From NCBI RefSeq assembly GCF_900007165.1, contig NZ_CYGY02000096.1:62001-126000 (forward strand): DNA of 64,000 nucleotides. Direction: 5' to 3'. The notes under the pieces are model-generated. The model did not search any database, was not told where the DNA came from, and worked only from the letters and a program-made list of their open reading frames with translations. This DNA is from Paraburkholderia piptadeniae (GTDB taxonomy: Bacteria; Pseudomonadota; Gammaproteobacteria; Burkholderiales; Burkholderiaceae). Positions 51,356-59,633 of this stretch are shown here, piece after piece; position 1 is the first letter of the stretch, and each line of letters begins with the position of its first letter. A program made the position numbers and the translations under genes.

Positions 51356-52183
51356 GTGAGACGTGATGCCGACACCGCAACAGTAAAGGTTGCGGATTCT
51401 TCCCAAAGCCCGGATCCGATCGTGCGTCTCATCGACGTCACGAAACGGTACGGAACGTTAACGGTTCTCGATGAATTGAACCTGGAAGTAAAGAAGGCCG
51501 AGAAGGTGGCAATCATCGGGCCCAGCGGATCCGGAAAATCCACGCTTCTGCGGGTGCTCATGACACTCGATTCGGTGACGGACGGGCGCATCGAGGTCGA
51601 TGGGGAGTACCTTACCCATATGGAATCGCGCGGTAAGCTCGTTCCCGCTTCATTGCGGCATCAACGCCGGGTGAGGTCGAAAATCGGGATGGTTTTTCAG
51701 AGCTTCAATCTCTTCCCGCATATGACCGCGCTGCAGAACATCATCGAAGCACCTCAGCGGGTCTTGGGGATGTCGAAGTCGGCGGCAAAGGATCGCGCAA
51801 TGGAACTGCTATCGCTCGTCGGTCTCAGTAACAAGTGTGATCACTATCCGTCGCAACTTTCAGGAGGCCAGCAACAACGCGTGGCGATTGCCAGGGCTCT
51901 AGCGATGCGTCCGAAGATCATGCTGTTCGACGAGGTCACGTCGGCGTTGGACCCTGAACTTTGCGGGGAGGTGTTGAACGTCATCCGCAAGCTTGGGGAA
52001 GAACACGACCTGACGATGCTGATGGTGACCCATCAGATGGGCTTTGCGAAGGAGTTCGCAGACCGCGTCTGCTTCTTCTCTAACGGCAAGATCATCGAAG
52101 AAGGGCCTCCCGAAACGTTCTTCTCAGCGCCAAAACATGAGCGCACGCAACGCTTTTTGAGCGCGGTGAGGGAGGCAAGCTGA
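51356..52183 (+). CDS. ehuA: Ectoine/hydroxyectoine-type ABC transporter ATPase
   Basis: A 275-residue ABC ATPase. The GTG at 51356 with AAAGGAGACATCA upstream is chosen over the 51311 start. Motifs in order: Walker A GPSGSGKST, Q-loop FQSFNLFPHM, signature LSGGQQQRVAIARALA, Walker B IMLFDEVTSALDP, and H-loop VTHQMGFAKEFADRV. RVLMTLDSVTDGRIEVDGEY is of the kind seen in EhuA. The transporter genes run ehuB-ehuC-ehuD-ehuA, and a 341-base gap follows before the porin. Confidence 0.88.
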   Translation: MRRDADTATVKVADSSQSPDPIVRLIDVTKRYGTLTVLDELNLEVKKAEKVAIIGPSGSGKSTLLRVLMTLDSVTDGRIEVDGEYLTHMESRGKLVPASLRHQRRVRSKIGMVFQSFNLFPHMTALQNIIEAPQRVLGMSKSAAKDRAMELLSLVGLSNKCDHYPSQLSGGQQQRVAIARALAMRPKIMLFDEVTSALDPELCGEVLNVIRKLGEEHDLTMLMVTHQMGFAKEFADRVCFFSNGKIIEEGPPETFFSAPKHERTQRFLSAVREAS

Positions 52184-52524
52184 GCCGCTTGTGCCAGACG
52201 AGCCGAAGGGTTGCATGCGTAAAAGCGGGATTGATCGAATAAAAATCAAAAGATCACGTCCGCTGCCTTGAACGCGAGTTTTCGATGACGGTGCGGGGCG
52301 GCCTTGGCGATAATTTCCGCCGCCATGGCGCGCGTACCCGTGCCGAGGTAATCACGGATCGCCGGTTAGGTTGCTGTTGATGTATCAGCATCCATAGTAG
52401 TAGATGCAACTCGCTAAGTGGGACAGACAGATGCAGGCCGGTGGGTCCTGAATGCGGCTCGGGAAGTATGATGTTTAAGTTTTAAAATTATCATAAGTAG
52501 TTTTAAAAAGATTTGGAGACCGTA
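52184..52524. promoter_or_regulatory. Gap between ehuA and porin 3
   Basis: 341 bases. The last 60 before the porin are AT-rich (TTTTAAAATTATCATAAG with a repeated TTTTAAAA) and probably hold its promoter. A TAGATGCAA half-dyad at 52401 matches the arm of the LysR sites but has no partner, so chance is possible. Confidence 0.5.
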
Positions 52525-53670
52525 ATGAACAAAATTTTGACAGGTTTAATCATCTCCGCTATTGCGGTCCCCGCGATGGCTCAGAATTCGGTGACGCTTT
52601 ATGGTGTTATCGACGAAGGCTTCGACTATACCAATAACGTCGGAGGTAGCAAGGTTTATGAGCTTCAGAGCGGCTATGCACAGGGGAGCCGATGGGGCCT
52701 GAAAGGCTCGGAGGACCTGGGGGGTGGGATTAAGGCAGTCTTCCAGTTGGAGAACGGATTTAACGTGAACAACGGCCGTCTTGGCCAGGGCGGACTGATG
52801 TTTGGTCGCCAAGCCTACGTCGGAATCGCGTCGGATCAGTTTGGTACAGTAACACTAGGTCGGCAGTATGACTCTTTAGTTGACTATCTGGCGCAGACCA
52901 CAGCCAACGGAAACTGGGCAGGCTATCTGTTTTCGCACCCGTACGATAATGACAACACGGACAATACGTTTCGTGTGAACAACACGATCAAGTACGCGAG
53001 TCCGAGTCTTGCAGGCTTCCAGTTCGGAGGTACTTACAGCTTTAGCAACGACACGAACTTTGCCAATAATCGCCAGTACAGCGTAGGCATGCAATACCAG
53101 ACGGGCGGTCTGCTGTTGGCCGCCGCGTATCTGCAGGCAAACAATCCGTCGGCTACGGCTGGCGGCGCAATCAACAACGGCGGCGACGAAAACTTTCTTG
53201 GCAAAAGGCTGCAGGTTGTCGGTGCAGGTGTCAACTACACTTTCGGCAGTGCGACGCTGGGCTTCGCATATACCAATACATATGTGACACAGCCAGTTAG
53301 CTCCGGGTATGTTGGCGCAATTACGCCTCCCGGTGGGGCGACGCTTTCGTCCCTCCGATTCAACAATTTCGAAGTCAATGCCAAGTATCAGTTCACCCCT
53401 GCCTTATATGTAGGAGCAATGTACACGTACACCCGGACAAACTTCGACGCGACAAGTGGCAAGGCTCATCCCAACTATCAGTCAGCGGGCTTGATGGCGG
53501 ATTACAACTTGTCGAAGAGGACCGACGTGTACGTACAGGGTGCATATCAACACGTTGGGGGCGACAAGACGGGCACGGTACTCGATGTGGCCTATGTTCC
53601 GGGGGCGGACAACGTGTCATCCACCGAGAACCAGTTTGTTGCGCGTGTCGCCCTGCGACACAAGTTCTAG
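52525..53670 (+). CDS. Gram-negative porin (Porin_4/OmpC-like), diverged third copy
   Basis: A 381-residue porin. ATG 52525 has TTGGAGACC before it and a signal peptide MNKILTGLIISAIAVPAMAQ. It opens NSVTLYGVIDEGFDYTNNVG and ends ARVALRHKF. It shares GSRWGLKGSEDLGGGIKAVF and FGRQAYVGIASDQFGTVTLG with the two other porins but is much more different from them than they are from each other. In this place, straight after ehuA, it is the natural outer-membrane partner of the Ehu transporter. Confidence 0.95.
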   Translation: MNKILTGLIISAIAVPAMAQNSVTLYGVIDEGFDYTNNVGGSKVYELQSGYAQGSRWGLKGSEDLGGGIKAVFQLENGFNVNNGRLGQGGLMFGRQAYVGIASDQFGTVTLGRQYDSLVDYLAQTTANGNWAGYLFSHPYDNDNTDNTFRVNNTIKYASPSLAGFQFGGTYSFSNDTNFANNRQYSVGMQYQTGGLLLAAAYLQANNPSATAGGAINNGGDENFLGKRLQVVGAGVNYTFGSATLGFAYTNTYVTQPVSSGYVGAITPPGGATLSSLRFNNFEVNAKYQFTPALYVGAMYTYTRTNFDATSGKAHPNYQSAGLMADYNLSKRTDVYVQGAYQHVGGDKTGTVLDVAYVPGADNVSSTENQFVARVALRHKF

Positions 53671-53881
53671 CGCGTGACCCGTTGTGTACGGAGCGGTCGG
53701 CGCGAGTCGACCGCGGTTGTGAAGCTGAGATGCAACACGCGATTCGCTTCGGGGCCGGCTCACAACCTCTGTAAGCGCGACATCGTCGAAAGGATGCATC
53801 GCGAGCGCTTAAAGGAGTTGTGATATGCAGAGAGATAAACCTTTTGCTCTTCAGTGAGCGGCACCTATCCACCGGTTGAAT
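53671..53881. other. Gap between porin 3 and dehydrogenase remnant
   Basis: About 210 bases without a recognisable gene. The minus-strand frame of the remnant continues through here but carries no dehydrogenase sequence. Confidence 0.35.
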
Positions 53882-54424
53882 CCGCCCCAGCGTGCGGTCA
53901 TTCAGCATCATTGACTGAGAGTCGGGCTCGTAAACCGGAAATGCGCAGCCTGCAATCACGGCTCGGCGTTTCATTGGCAGGCGCTTTGCAAGCCCACGAA
54001 GAAGTGCCATCGAGTCCTCCGCCACTGCCACGCTATTGCAGCCTCGAAGATTGGTGACTTGAACATTCATCGAGCTAAGACGAGCGAGCGGAAGTTCGTC
54101 ACAAAACGCGTGAACCCAAACGATCATTTTGAGGTTGGGAGCAAGATCAAGGGGGCCGACTGGAAGCACATATCCTGCTATGGCGTCGACGCCATCGACC
54201 AACGAGGAAATGGAATTAAGGGTGGCATCGAACTGCGACAGGCAGTGAGATTCAGGCTGCGCGACGATGGTAGTTTCTGGCAGATCATCCTTGAATTTTA
54301 TGATCTCTGATGCAGTCGCTTGCCAGGTTAGATACCGGCGCAAGCCGGGGCTTCTACTTTTTCGAAGTTGGATTGCCGATGTTGTGATGCTGGCGTGACA
54401 GTGTTCCCCCGTAGAATTTCTCAC
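53882..54424 (-). pseudogene. D-2-hydroxyacid dehydrogenase, N-terminal remnant
   Basis: A minus-strand frame from 54424 contains, at about residues 40-180, a run typical of D-isomer-specific 2-hydroxyacid dehydrogenases: APNLKMIVWVHAFCDELPLA, VQVTNLRGCNSVAVAEDSMA, LLRGLAKRLPMKRRAVIAG and ending LNDRTLGRI. In an intact protein LNDRTLG leads straight into the GxGxxG NAD-binding loop; here the likeness stops at that point and the frame continues as unrelated, arginine-rich sequence over the porin's antisense strand. The catalytic domain is therefore missing. The frame reaches 53393, but only this part is meaningful. Confidence 0.75.
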
Positions 54425-54974
54425 TTGGCGAAGAGAATCACACTTCGAACCTTGGGCGATGTCGGTGCTCGAGGCCGACCACGGTCATTGTGAGTGCTTT
54501 CTCCGTTTGTCGTGACGCAACTGGTCACTTCGGCTGCCGTCTTTCATCTGAATCCCGCGCGGCTCCGGTTGGGATTTTCATATGGCAACCGTTCGGACCC
54601 AAGAACCGGGCTCACGACAGTTGCAAAGTCATGTCTTGACAGACAATTCGATTTTCTGTGTTTTAAGTCTTTTCATATTGATTGGGGGATAGAGCGATGA
54701 TTTGCGGTGTGGAAGGAGCGTCATGCGGCGAGAGCGTTGACTGCACTACGGAAGGGGAGGCAGGTGTTCAGAAGCCTCTGGGAATCGACAGTAGCTCCAC
54801 GGGTTCACGCAATTGGGCATGGTCCAATAGTGACCGTTCTTGGGATTGGATGGATTCCCATATCCTTACCTTGGATTTTGCCTAGTTTCTCGCGTAAGGA
54901 TTCTTAAGGCTTGGCCAGTCTTCAGCGCAGGTTGGTCGGAGCCGTCTTTTCCCCGTAGTTTCGATGTGTCCCGA
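54425..54974. other. Gene-poor stretch before pyruvate carboxylase
   Basis: 550 bases with several short plus-strand ORFs, none of a recognisable family. It follows the dehydrogenase remnant and looks like decayed DNA, with the pyc promoter presumably near its right end. Confidence 0.4.
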
Positions 54975-57900
54975 ATGACTAACCTCTCGATCAAATCCCT
55001 GTTAATCGCCAACCGGTCCGAGATAGCAATCCGTGTGATGCGCGCGGCCGCCGAGATGGACATCCGCACGGTTGCCGTCTACTCGAAGGAAGACCGGCTC
55101 GCGCTGCATCGCTTCAAGGCTGACGAGAGCTACCTGGTGGGTGAAGGAAAAAAGCCACTCGCCGCGTACCTCGACATCGACGACGTTCTGCGGATCGCAC
55201 GACAGGCGAACGTCGACGCCATTCATCCTGGCTACGGCTTCCTCTCGGAGAATCCGCATTTCGCGCAGGCCGTGATCGATGCTGGCATACGCTGGGTCGG
55301 GCCCTCGCCGGACGTCATGCGCATGCTCGGCAACAAGGTGGCAGCGCGCAATGCGGCAATTGCGGCCGGTGTGCCGGTGATGCCCGCCACGGACCCGCTG
55401 CCACGCGATCTCGACGAATGTAAGCGCCATGCGGCGGGAGTTGGCTATCCGTTGATGCTCAAGGCAAGCTGGGGTGGGGGCGGGCGCGGTATGCGGGTGC
55501 TCGAAAGCGAGCAGGACCTTGAAGGCGCGCTTGCCGCGGCCCGGCGGGAAGCGCTTGGCGCGTTCGGTAACGACGAAGTCTATGTGGAAAAGCTGGTGCG
55601 CAACGCGCGCCATGTCGAAGTTCAGGTGCTAGGAGACACTCACGGCAAGCTCGTGCATCTCTATGAACGTGACTGTACGGTGCAACGACGCAACCAGAAG
55701 GTCGTCGAGCGCGCTCCCGCGCCGTATCTCGATCATGCGGGTCGCGCGGCGCTCTGTGAATCCGCGCTGCGGTTGATGCGCGCCGTCGGCTACACTCACG
55801 CGGGCACCGTCGAGTTCCTGATGGATGCGGACTCCGGCAAGTTCTACTTCATCGAGGTCAATCCGCGCATCCAGGTGGAACACACGGTCACCGAGATGAT
55901 TACCGGCGTCGACATCGTCAAGGCTCAGATCCGCATTACCGAGGGTGGCGCGATTGGACTGACCGAAGATGTGCTCGATCCGGACGGCGCAGTCAGCACC
56001 CGCGCGGCAGGGGTGCCGGCGCAGGCGGAGATTCCGCTTAACGGCCATGCGCTTCAGTGCCGGATCACGACCGAGGATCCTGACAATGGCTTTCTGCCTG
56101 ACTATGGACGGTTGACCGCGTACCGGAGTGCTGCGGGCTTCGGTGTGCGGCTCGACGCCGGTACAGCCTATGGCGGCGCGGTGATTACGCCGTATTATGA
56201 TTCGTTGCTGGTTAAGGTAACCACATGGGCGCCCACGGCAGCCGATTCGATCCGGCGGATGGACCGGGCGCTGCGGGAATTCCGTATTCGTGGGGTCGCA
56301 TCGAACCTGCAGTTTCTCGAGAACGTCATCAATCACCCGTCCTTCGGGCGAGGCGATGTCACGACGCGCTTCATCGACCTGACACCTGAGCTGCTGGCTT
56401 TCACGAAACGTCGAGACCGTGCGACCAAGCTGCTGCGCTACCTCGGCGACATAAGCGTCAATGGACATCCGGAAATGACTGGCCGGTCGCTGCCCGCGTT
56501 GCCGCTACCACGACCCGTCATGCCGAAAGTGGACACAGCGAGCCCCATGCCTGCGGGTACGCGAGATCGCTTGCACGAACTGGGTGCCGAGAAATTTGCG
56601 CAGTGGATGCTCGACCAAAAGCAGGTGCTGCTGACCGACACGACGATGCGCGATGCGCACCAGTCGCTGTTTGCCACGCGAATGCGTACTGCCGACATGC
56701 TGCCGATCGCACCGTTCTATGCGCGCGAGTTGCCACAGCTCTTTTCGATGGAGTGCTGGGGTGGCGCGACCTTCGACGTGGCGCTGCGCTTCCTCAAGGA
56801 AGACCCTTGGGAGCGCCTTACGCAGTTGCGTGAGCGGGTACCCAATATTCTTTTCCAGATGCTATTGCGCGGTTCGAATGCAGTGGGCTACACGAACTAT
56901 GCGGACAATGTCGTTCGCTTTTTCGTGCAGCAGGCTGCAGGTGCAGGCGTCGACGTGTTCCGTGTGTTCGATTCCCTGAACTGGGTGCGCAACATGCGCG
57001 TGGCAATCGATGCCGTACGCGACAGCGGAGCACTGTGTGAGGGTGCGATTTGCTATACGGGTGATTTGTTCGACGCTTCGCGTCCGAAGTATGACCTGAA
57101 GTACTACGTCGGCATCGCGCGGGAACTGCAACAAGCAGGCGTGCATATTCTCGGCATCAAGGATATGGCGGGCATCTGCCGTCCGCAGGCGGCTGCGGCG
57201 CTCGTGAAGGCCCTCAAGGAAGAGACGGGCCTGCCCGTTCATTTCCATACGCATGACACCAGTGGAATTTCGGCCGCGTCGGCACTCGCCGCGATCAATG
57301 CCGGCTGCGATGCGGTCGATGGCGCGCTCGACGCGATGAGCGGCCTCACGTCGCAGCCGAATCTGTCGAGCATTGTCGCTGCGCTGGCCGGTAGCTCACG
57401 CGATCCCGGGCTCAGTCTCGAACGCCTACACGAGGCGTCAATGTACTGGGAGGGCGTGCGTCGCTACTATGCACCGTTCGAATCGGAGATTCGAGCGGGA
57501 ACGGCGGATGTCTACCGTCACGAAATGCCTGGTGGTCAGTACACGAACCTGCGGGAGCAGGCACGCTCGCTTGGGATCGAACATCGGTGGACAGAAGTGT
57601 CGCGTGCGTATGCGGACGTCAACCGGATGTTTGGCGATATCGTCAAGGTAACACCGACCTCCAAGGTGGTCGGCGATATGGCCTTGATGATCGTGGCCAA
57701 TGACGTGAAGGCGGCTGATGTGTGCGATCCCTCCAAGGAAATCGCTTTTCCGGAATCGGTCGTGTCGTTGTTCAAGGGCGAACTCGGCTTCCCGCCCGAC
57801 GGCTTCCCGGCGGAACTGTCTCGCAAGGTCTTGCGGGGCGACGCGCCTTCGCCTTACCGGCCCGGGGATCAGATTCCGGCTGTCGACCTGGAAGTGGCGC

Positions 57901-58493
57901 GTGCGCACGGCGAGGCCGCCTGCGAGCTACCGCTCGACGACCGGCAACTCGCTTCGTACCTGATGTACCCGAAGCAGACGGCCGAATACCACGCACATCT
58001 GCAGGCATACAGCGACACTTCAGTGCTTCCCACTTCAGCTTTCCTGTATGGGTTGCAGCCGCAGGAAGAAGTAGCCATAGATCTCGATGCCGGAAAGACA
58101 CTGCTTGTGTCACTGCAGGGACAGCACACCGATGTCGAGGATGGCATGGTCAAAGTCCAGTTTGAGTTGAACGGGCAGTCGCGGACCACGCTAATTGAGC
58201 CGCGCGTGCGCTCTGAAGCTATTGTGGCGCGCGCTGGCAGGCCGGTTGCGGACCCGTTAAATCCGCTGCATGTCGCCGCACCGATGCCTGGTTCAATCGT
58301 AACGGTGGCGGTTCAACTCGGGCAGAGAATCTCCGCCGGCAGCCTGTTGATTGCCATGGAGGCCATGAAGATGGAGACGAACATCACGGCCGATGGGGAG
58401 TATGAAGTCGCCGCAATTCACGTCCACCCAGGCGACCGCGTGGCAGCAAAGCAACTGCTCGTTGAGTTGAAAAAGTGGCCTGAAGTTGCTTAG
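54975..58493 (+). CDS. pyc: Pyruvate carboxylase
   Basis: A 1172-residue biotin enzyme, full length, that carboxylates pyruvate to oxaloacetate using ATP and bicarbonate. The biotin carboxylase half has SLLIANRSEIAIRVMRAAAE, IHPGYGFLSENPHFAQAV, the ATP grasp loop SWGGGGRGMRV and NPRIQVEHTVTEMITGVD. The carboxyltransferase half has LTDTTMRDAHQSLFATRMRT, MECWGGATFDVALRFLKEDP and HTHDTSGISAASALAAINAG. The biotinyl lysine is near residue 1132 in AMEAMKMETN. I chose the ATG at 54975, which gives a normal N-terminus; no good ribosome binding site is visible. In this window it could drain pyruvate produced from citramalyl-CoA and from dadAX into oxaloacetate. Confidence 0.97.
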   Translation: MTNLSIKSLLIANRSEIAIRVMRAAAEMDIRTVAVYSKEDRLALHRFKADESYLVGEGKKPLAAYLDIDDVLRIARQANVDAIHPGYGFLSENPHFAQAVIDAGIRWVGPSPDVMRMLGNKVAARNAAIAAGVPVMPATDPLPRDLDECKRHAAGVGYPLMLKASWGGGGRGMRVLESEQDLEGALAAARREALGAFGNDEVYVEKLVRNARHVEVQVLGDTHGKLVHLYERDCTVQRRNQKVVERAPAPYLDHAGRAALCESALRLMRAVGYTHAGTVEFLMDADSGKFYFIEVNPRIQVEHTVTEMITGVDIVKAQIRITEGGAIGLTEDVLDPDGAVSTRAAGVPAQAEIPLNGHALQCRITTEDPDNGFLPDYGRLTAYRSAAGFGVRLDAGTAYGGAVITPYYDSLLVKVTTWAPTAADSIRRMDRALREFRIRGVASNLQFLENVINHPSFGRGDVTTRFIDLTPELLAFTKRRDRATKLLRYLGDISVNGHPEMTGRSLPALPLPRPVMPKVDTASPMPAGTRDRLHELGAEKFAQWMLDQKQVLLTDTTMRDAHQSLFATRMRTADMLPIAPFYARELPQLFSMECWGGATFDVALRFLKEDPWERLTQLRERVPNILFQMLLRGSNAVGYTNYADNVVRFFVQQAAGAGVDVFRVFDSLNWVRNMRVAIDAVRDSGALCEGAICYTGDLFDASRPKYDLKYYVGIARELQQAGVHILGIKDMAGICRPQAAAALVKALKEETGLPVHFHTHDTSGISAASALAAINAGCDAVDGALDAMSGLTSQPNLSSIVAALAGSSRDPGLSLERLHEASMYWEGVRRYYAPFESEIRAGTADVYRHEMPGGQYTNLREQARSLGIEHRWTEVSRAYADVNRMFGDIVKVTPTSKVVGDMALMIVANDVKAADVCDPSKEIAFPESVVSLFKGELGFPPDGFPAELSRKVLRGDAPSPYRPGDQIPAVDLEVARAHGEAACELPLDDRQLASYLMYPKQTAEYHAHLQAYSDTSVLPTSAFLYGLQPQEEVAIDLDAGKTLLVSLQGQHTDVEDGMVKVQFELNGQSRTTLIEPRVRSEAIVARAGRPVADPLNPLHVAAPMPGSIVTVAVQLGQRISAGSLLIAMEAMKMETNITADGEYEVAAIHVHPGDRVAAKQLLVELKKWPEVA

Positions 58494-58576
58494 GTGGGCG
58501 CTTGAGAATTCGGTACTTCGACGCCCCGATTTAGGGTTCTGACGACTCGCAGGCTGCCAAAAGAGGAGACGACGTC

Positions 58577-58993
58577 ATGTCGGTCGAGGCCTTCATTTTA
58601 TGTCTGGACGACGTCCTGATCGACTCAGTTGCTGAGCCAAAATCCGTCAGATTGGTCACGATCCGGGACGATATTAACGCTGCTATTGATGGGGCAGTGC
58701 AAAAAGGAATCAAGTTGGCCTTGGTTAGTGGAATGGTTTCTCACAATGTCGTGGTGGCTTGTGAGAAAGCATTCACTAGGGACTTCATCAAGATCTTTTC
58801 CGTGGTCGTTCCCTGCGACGGCTTGGGTTTGTCAGAGCTTCCTCTGATGGAGCGGGCACTTTTATATCTAGGCGTATCCGCAGAGTGTGCGATAGCAATT
58901 ATATGCAACGAAGTCGATGCAATAGCTGCTAAGGACGCAGGGATCAGTCGACATTGGCATCTGGACGTTCCTGAGGAAAGGGATGCGTGGTGA
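58577..58993 (+). CDS. Small HAD-like protein with degenerate catalytic motifs
   Basis: A 138-residue protein with AGAGGAG before the ATG. It reads like a capless HAD phosphatase: MSVEAFILCLDDVLIDS would be the nucleophile motif, KLALVSGM motif II and IAIICNEVDAIAAKDAGIS motif IV. But the nucleophilic aspartate of the DxD motif is cysteine (CLD), no motif III lysine is convincing, and the GDS/GDD of motif IV is CNE. If folded, it is probably catalytically dead or has changed function. Its stop overlaps the start of the next ORF by 11 bases. It lies between pyc and fumarase. Confidence 0.6.
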   Translation: MSVEAFILCLDDVLIDSVAEPKSVRLVTIRDDINAAIDGAVQKGIKLALVSGMVSHNVVVACEKAFTRDFIKIFSVVVPCDGLGLSELPLMERALLYLGVSAECAIAIICNEVDAIAAKDAGISRHWHLDVPEERDAW

Positions 58994-59216
58994 GCCAATC
59001 CCGGAGTTGCTGAGAATGGGACGAATCCGTTGCTTGACTCTTCAAGACTCCGCAACTAGCGATTTATGTATGCAGGAATTGGTTCAGGGTTGCGCAGGGC
59101 AGCGAATTGAGCAGGCTCCAACACTGTTCGATTCAATAGCGCCCGACGCGCAATTCGCTGCATACCCACCCATGCCGCAACCGGTGGGAACGAATGAGCA
59201 ATCGAGGAAACGATGA
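58983..59216 (+). CDS. Small hypothetical protein, translationally linked
   Basis: A 77-residue ORF whose ATG overlaps the previous gene by 11 bases and has GAGGAAAGGG immediately before it; its stop overlaps the next ATG by four bases (ATGA). I do not recognise its family. It has two cysteines and a proline-rich end (YPPMPQPVG). The overlaps argue for reality more than the sequence does. Confidence 0.4.
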   Translation: MRGEPIPELLRMGRIRCLTLQDSATSDLCMQELVQGCAGQRIEQAPTLFDSIAPDAQFAAYPPMPQPVGTNEQSRKR

Positions 59217-59449
59217 AACTTCATGCCGACTCTCTGAGTGTTCTTGCGCACGCTTGGCTTGGCTCCAATGAGATCTTGAGGGTCAAACGGCTGCCGAAAT
59301 CGCGAGACATGCCGTGGCGCGTTGTAAGGGTCGAGGTCGTAGGTTCGTCGAGTACATTCGCTATAGTCTTCTTTCGACACGGTCTTGGATTATGGTGCGT
59401 CTATCCTCCGCCGACGCACAGACCATCAATTGCGGCGATCGCGGGATAG
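59213..59449 (+). CDS. Small hypothetical protein, third of an overlapping chain
   Basis: A 78-residue ORF starting inside the stop of the previous one (ATGA), with GAGGAAACG just ahead. It has a hydrophobic segment (STFAIVFFRHGLGLWCVY) that may cross the membrane, then a proline-rich tail. No family recognised. It could be spurious; the start signal is its main support. Confidence 0.35.
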   Translation: MKLHADSLSVLAHAWLGSNEILRVKRLPKSRDMPWRVVRVEVVGSSSTFAIVFFRHGLGLWCVYPPPTHRPSIAAIAG

Positions 59450-59633
59450 CCGCCTTCGCCGTTTTCGAGTTTTCAAATCTGCGCAGCGGCGTTGCCAGGC
59501 TTCGAAACTCATTCAAAGCCTTGCGCGATACAATTTATAGATGCTTCGTTGAAGCCTGCAGCGCTTGTGTCGGGATGTCGACCTGGTTCATGAGTTCGCA
59601 GACGCGCCGAGGCGACATCACGAGTGACTTGCC
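59450..59633. promoter_or_regulatory. Fumarase upstream region
   Basis: 184 bases holding the probable fumarase promoter. No ribosome binding site is obvious before the fumarase ATG. I see no terminator for the small ORF chain. Confidence 0.4.

Noticed and set aside
52401..52409. TAGATGCAA before porin 3 as another LysR site
   Set aside because: It is a half-dyad with no partner arm and no following AT block; a nine-base match is expected by chance about once in two windows of this size.
53393..53881. C-terminal half of the minus-strand frame over porin 3
   Set aside because: Only the upstream part resembles a dehydrogenase. This half is antisense to a well-defined porin and rich in arginine and serine.
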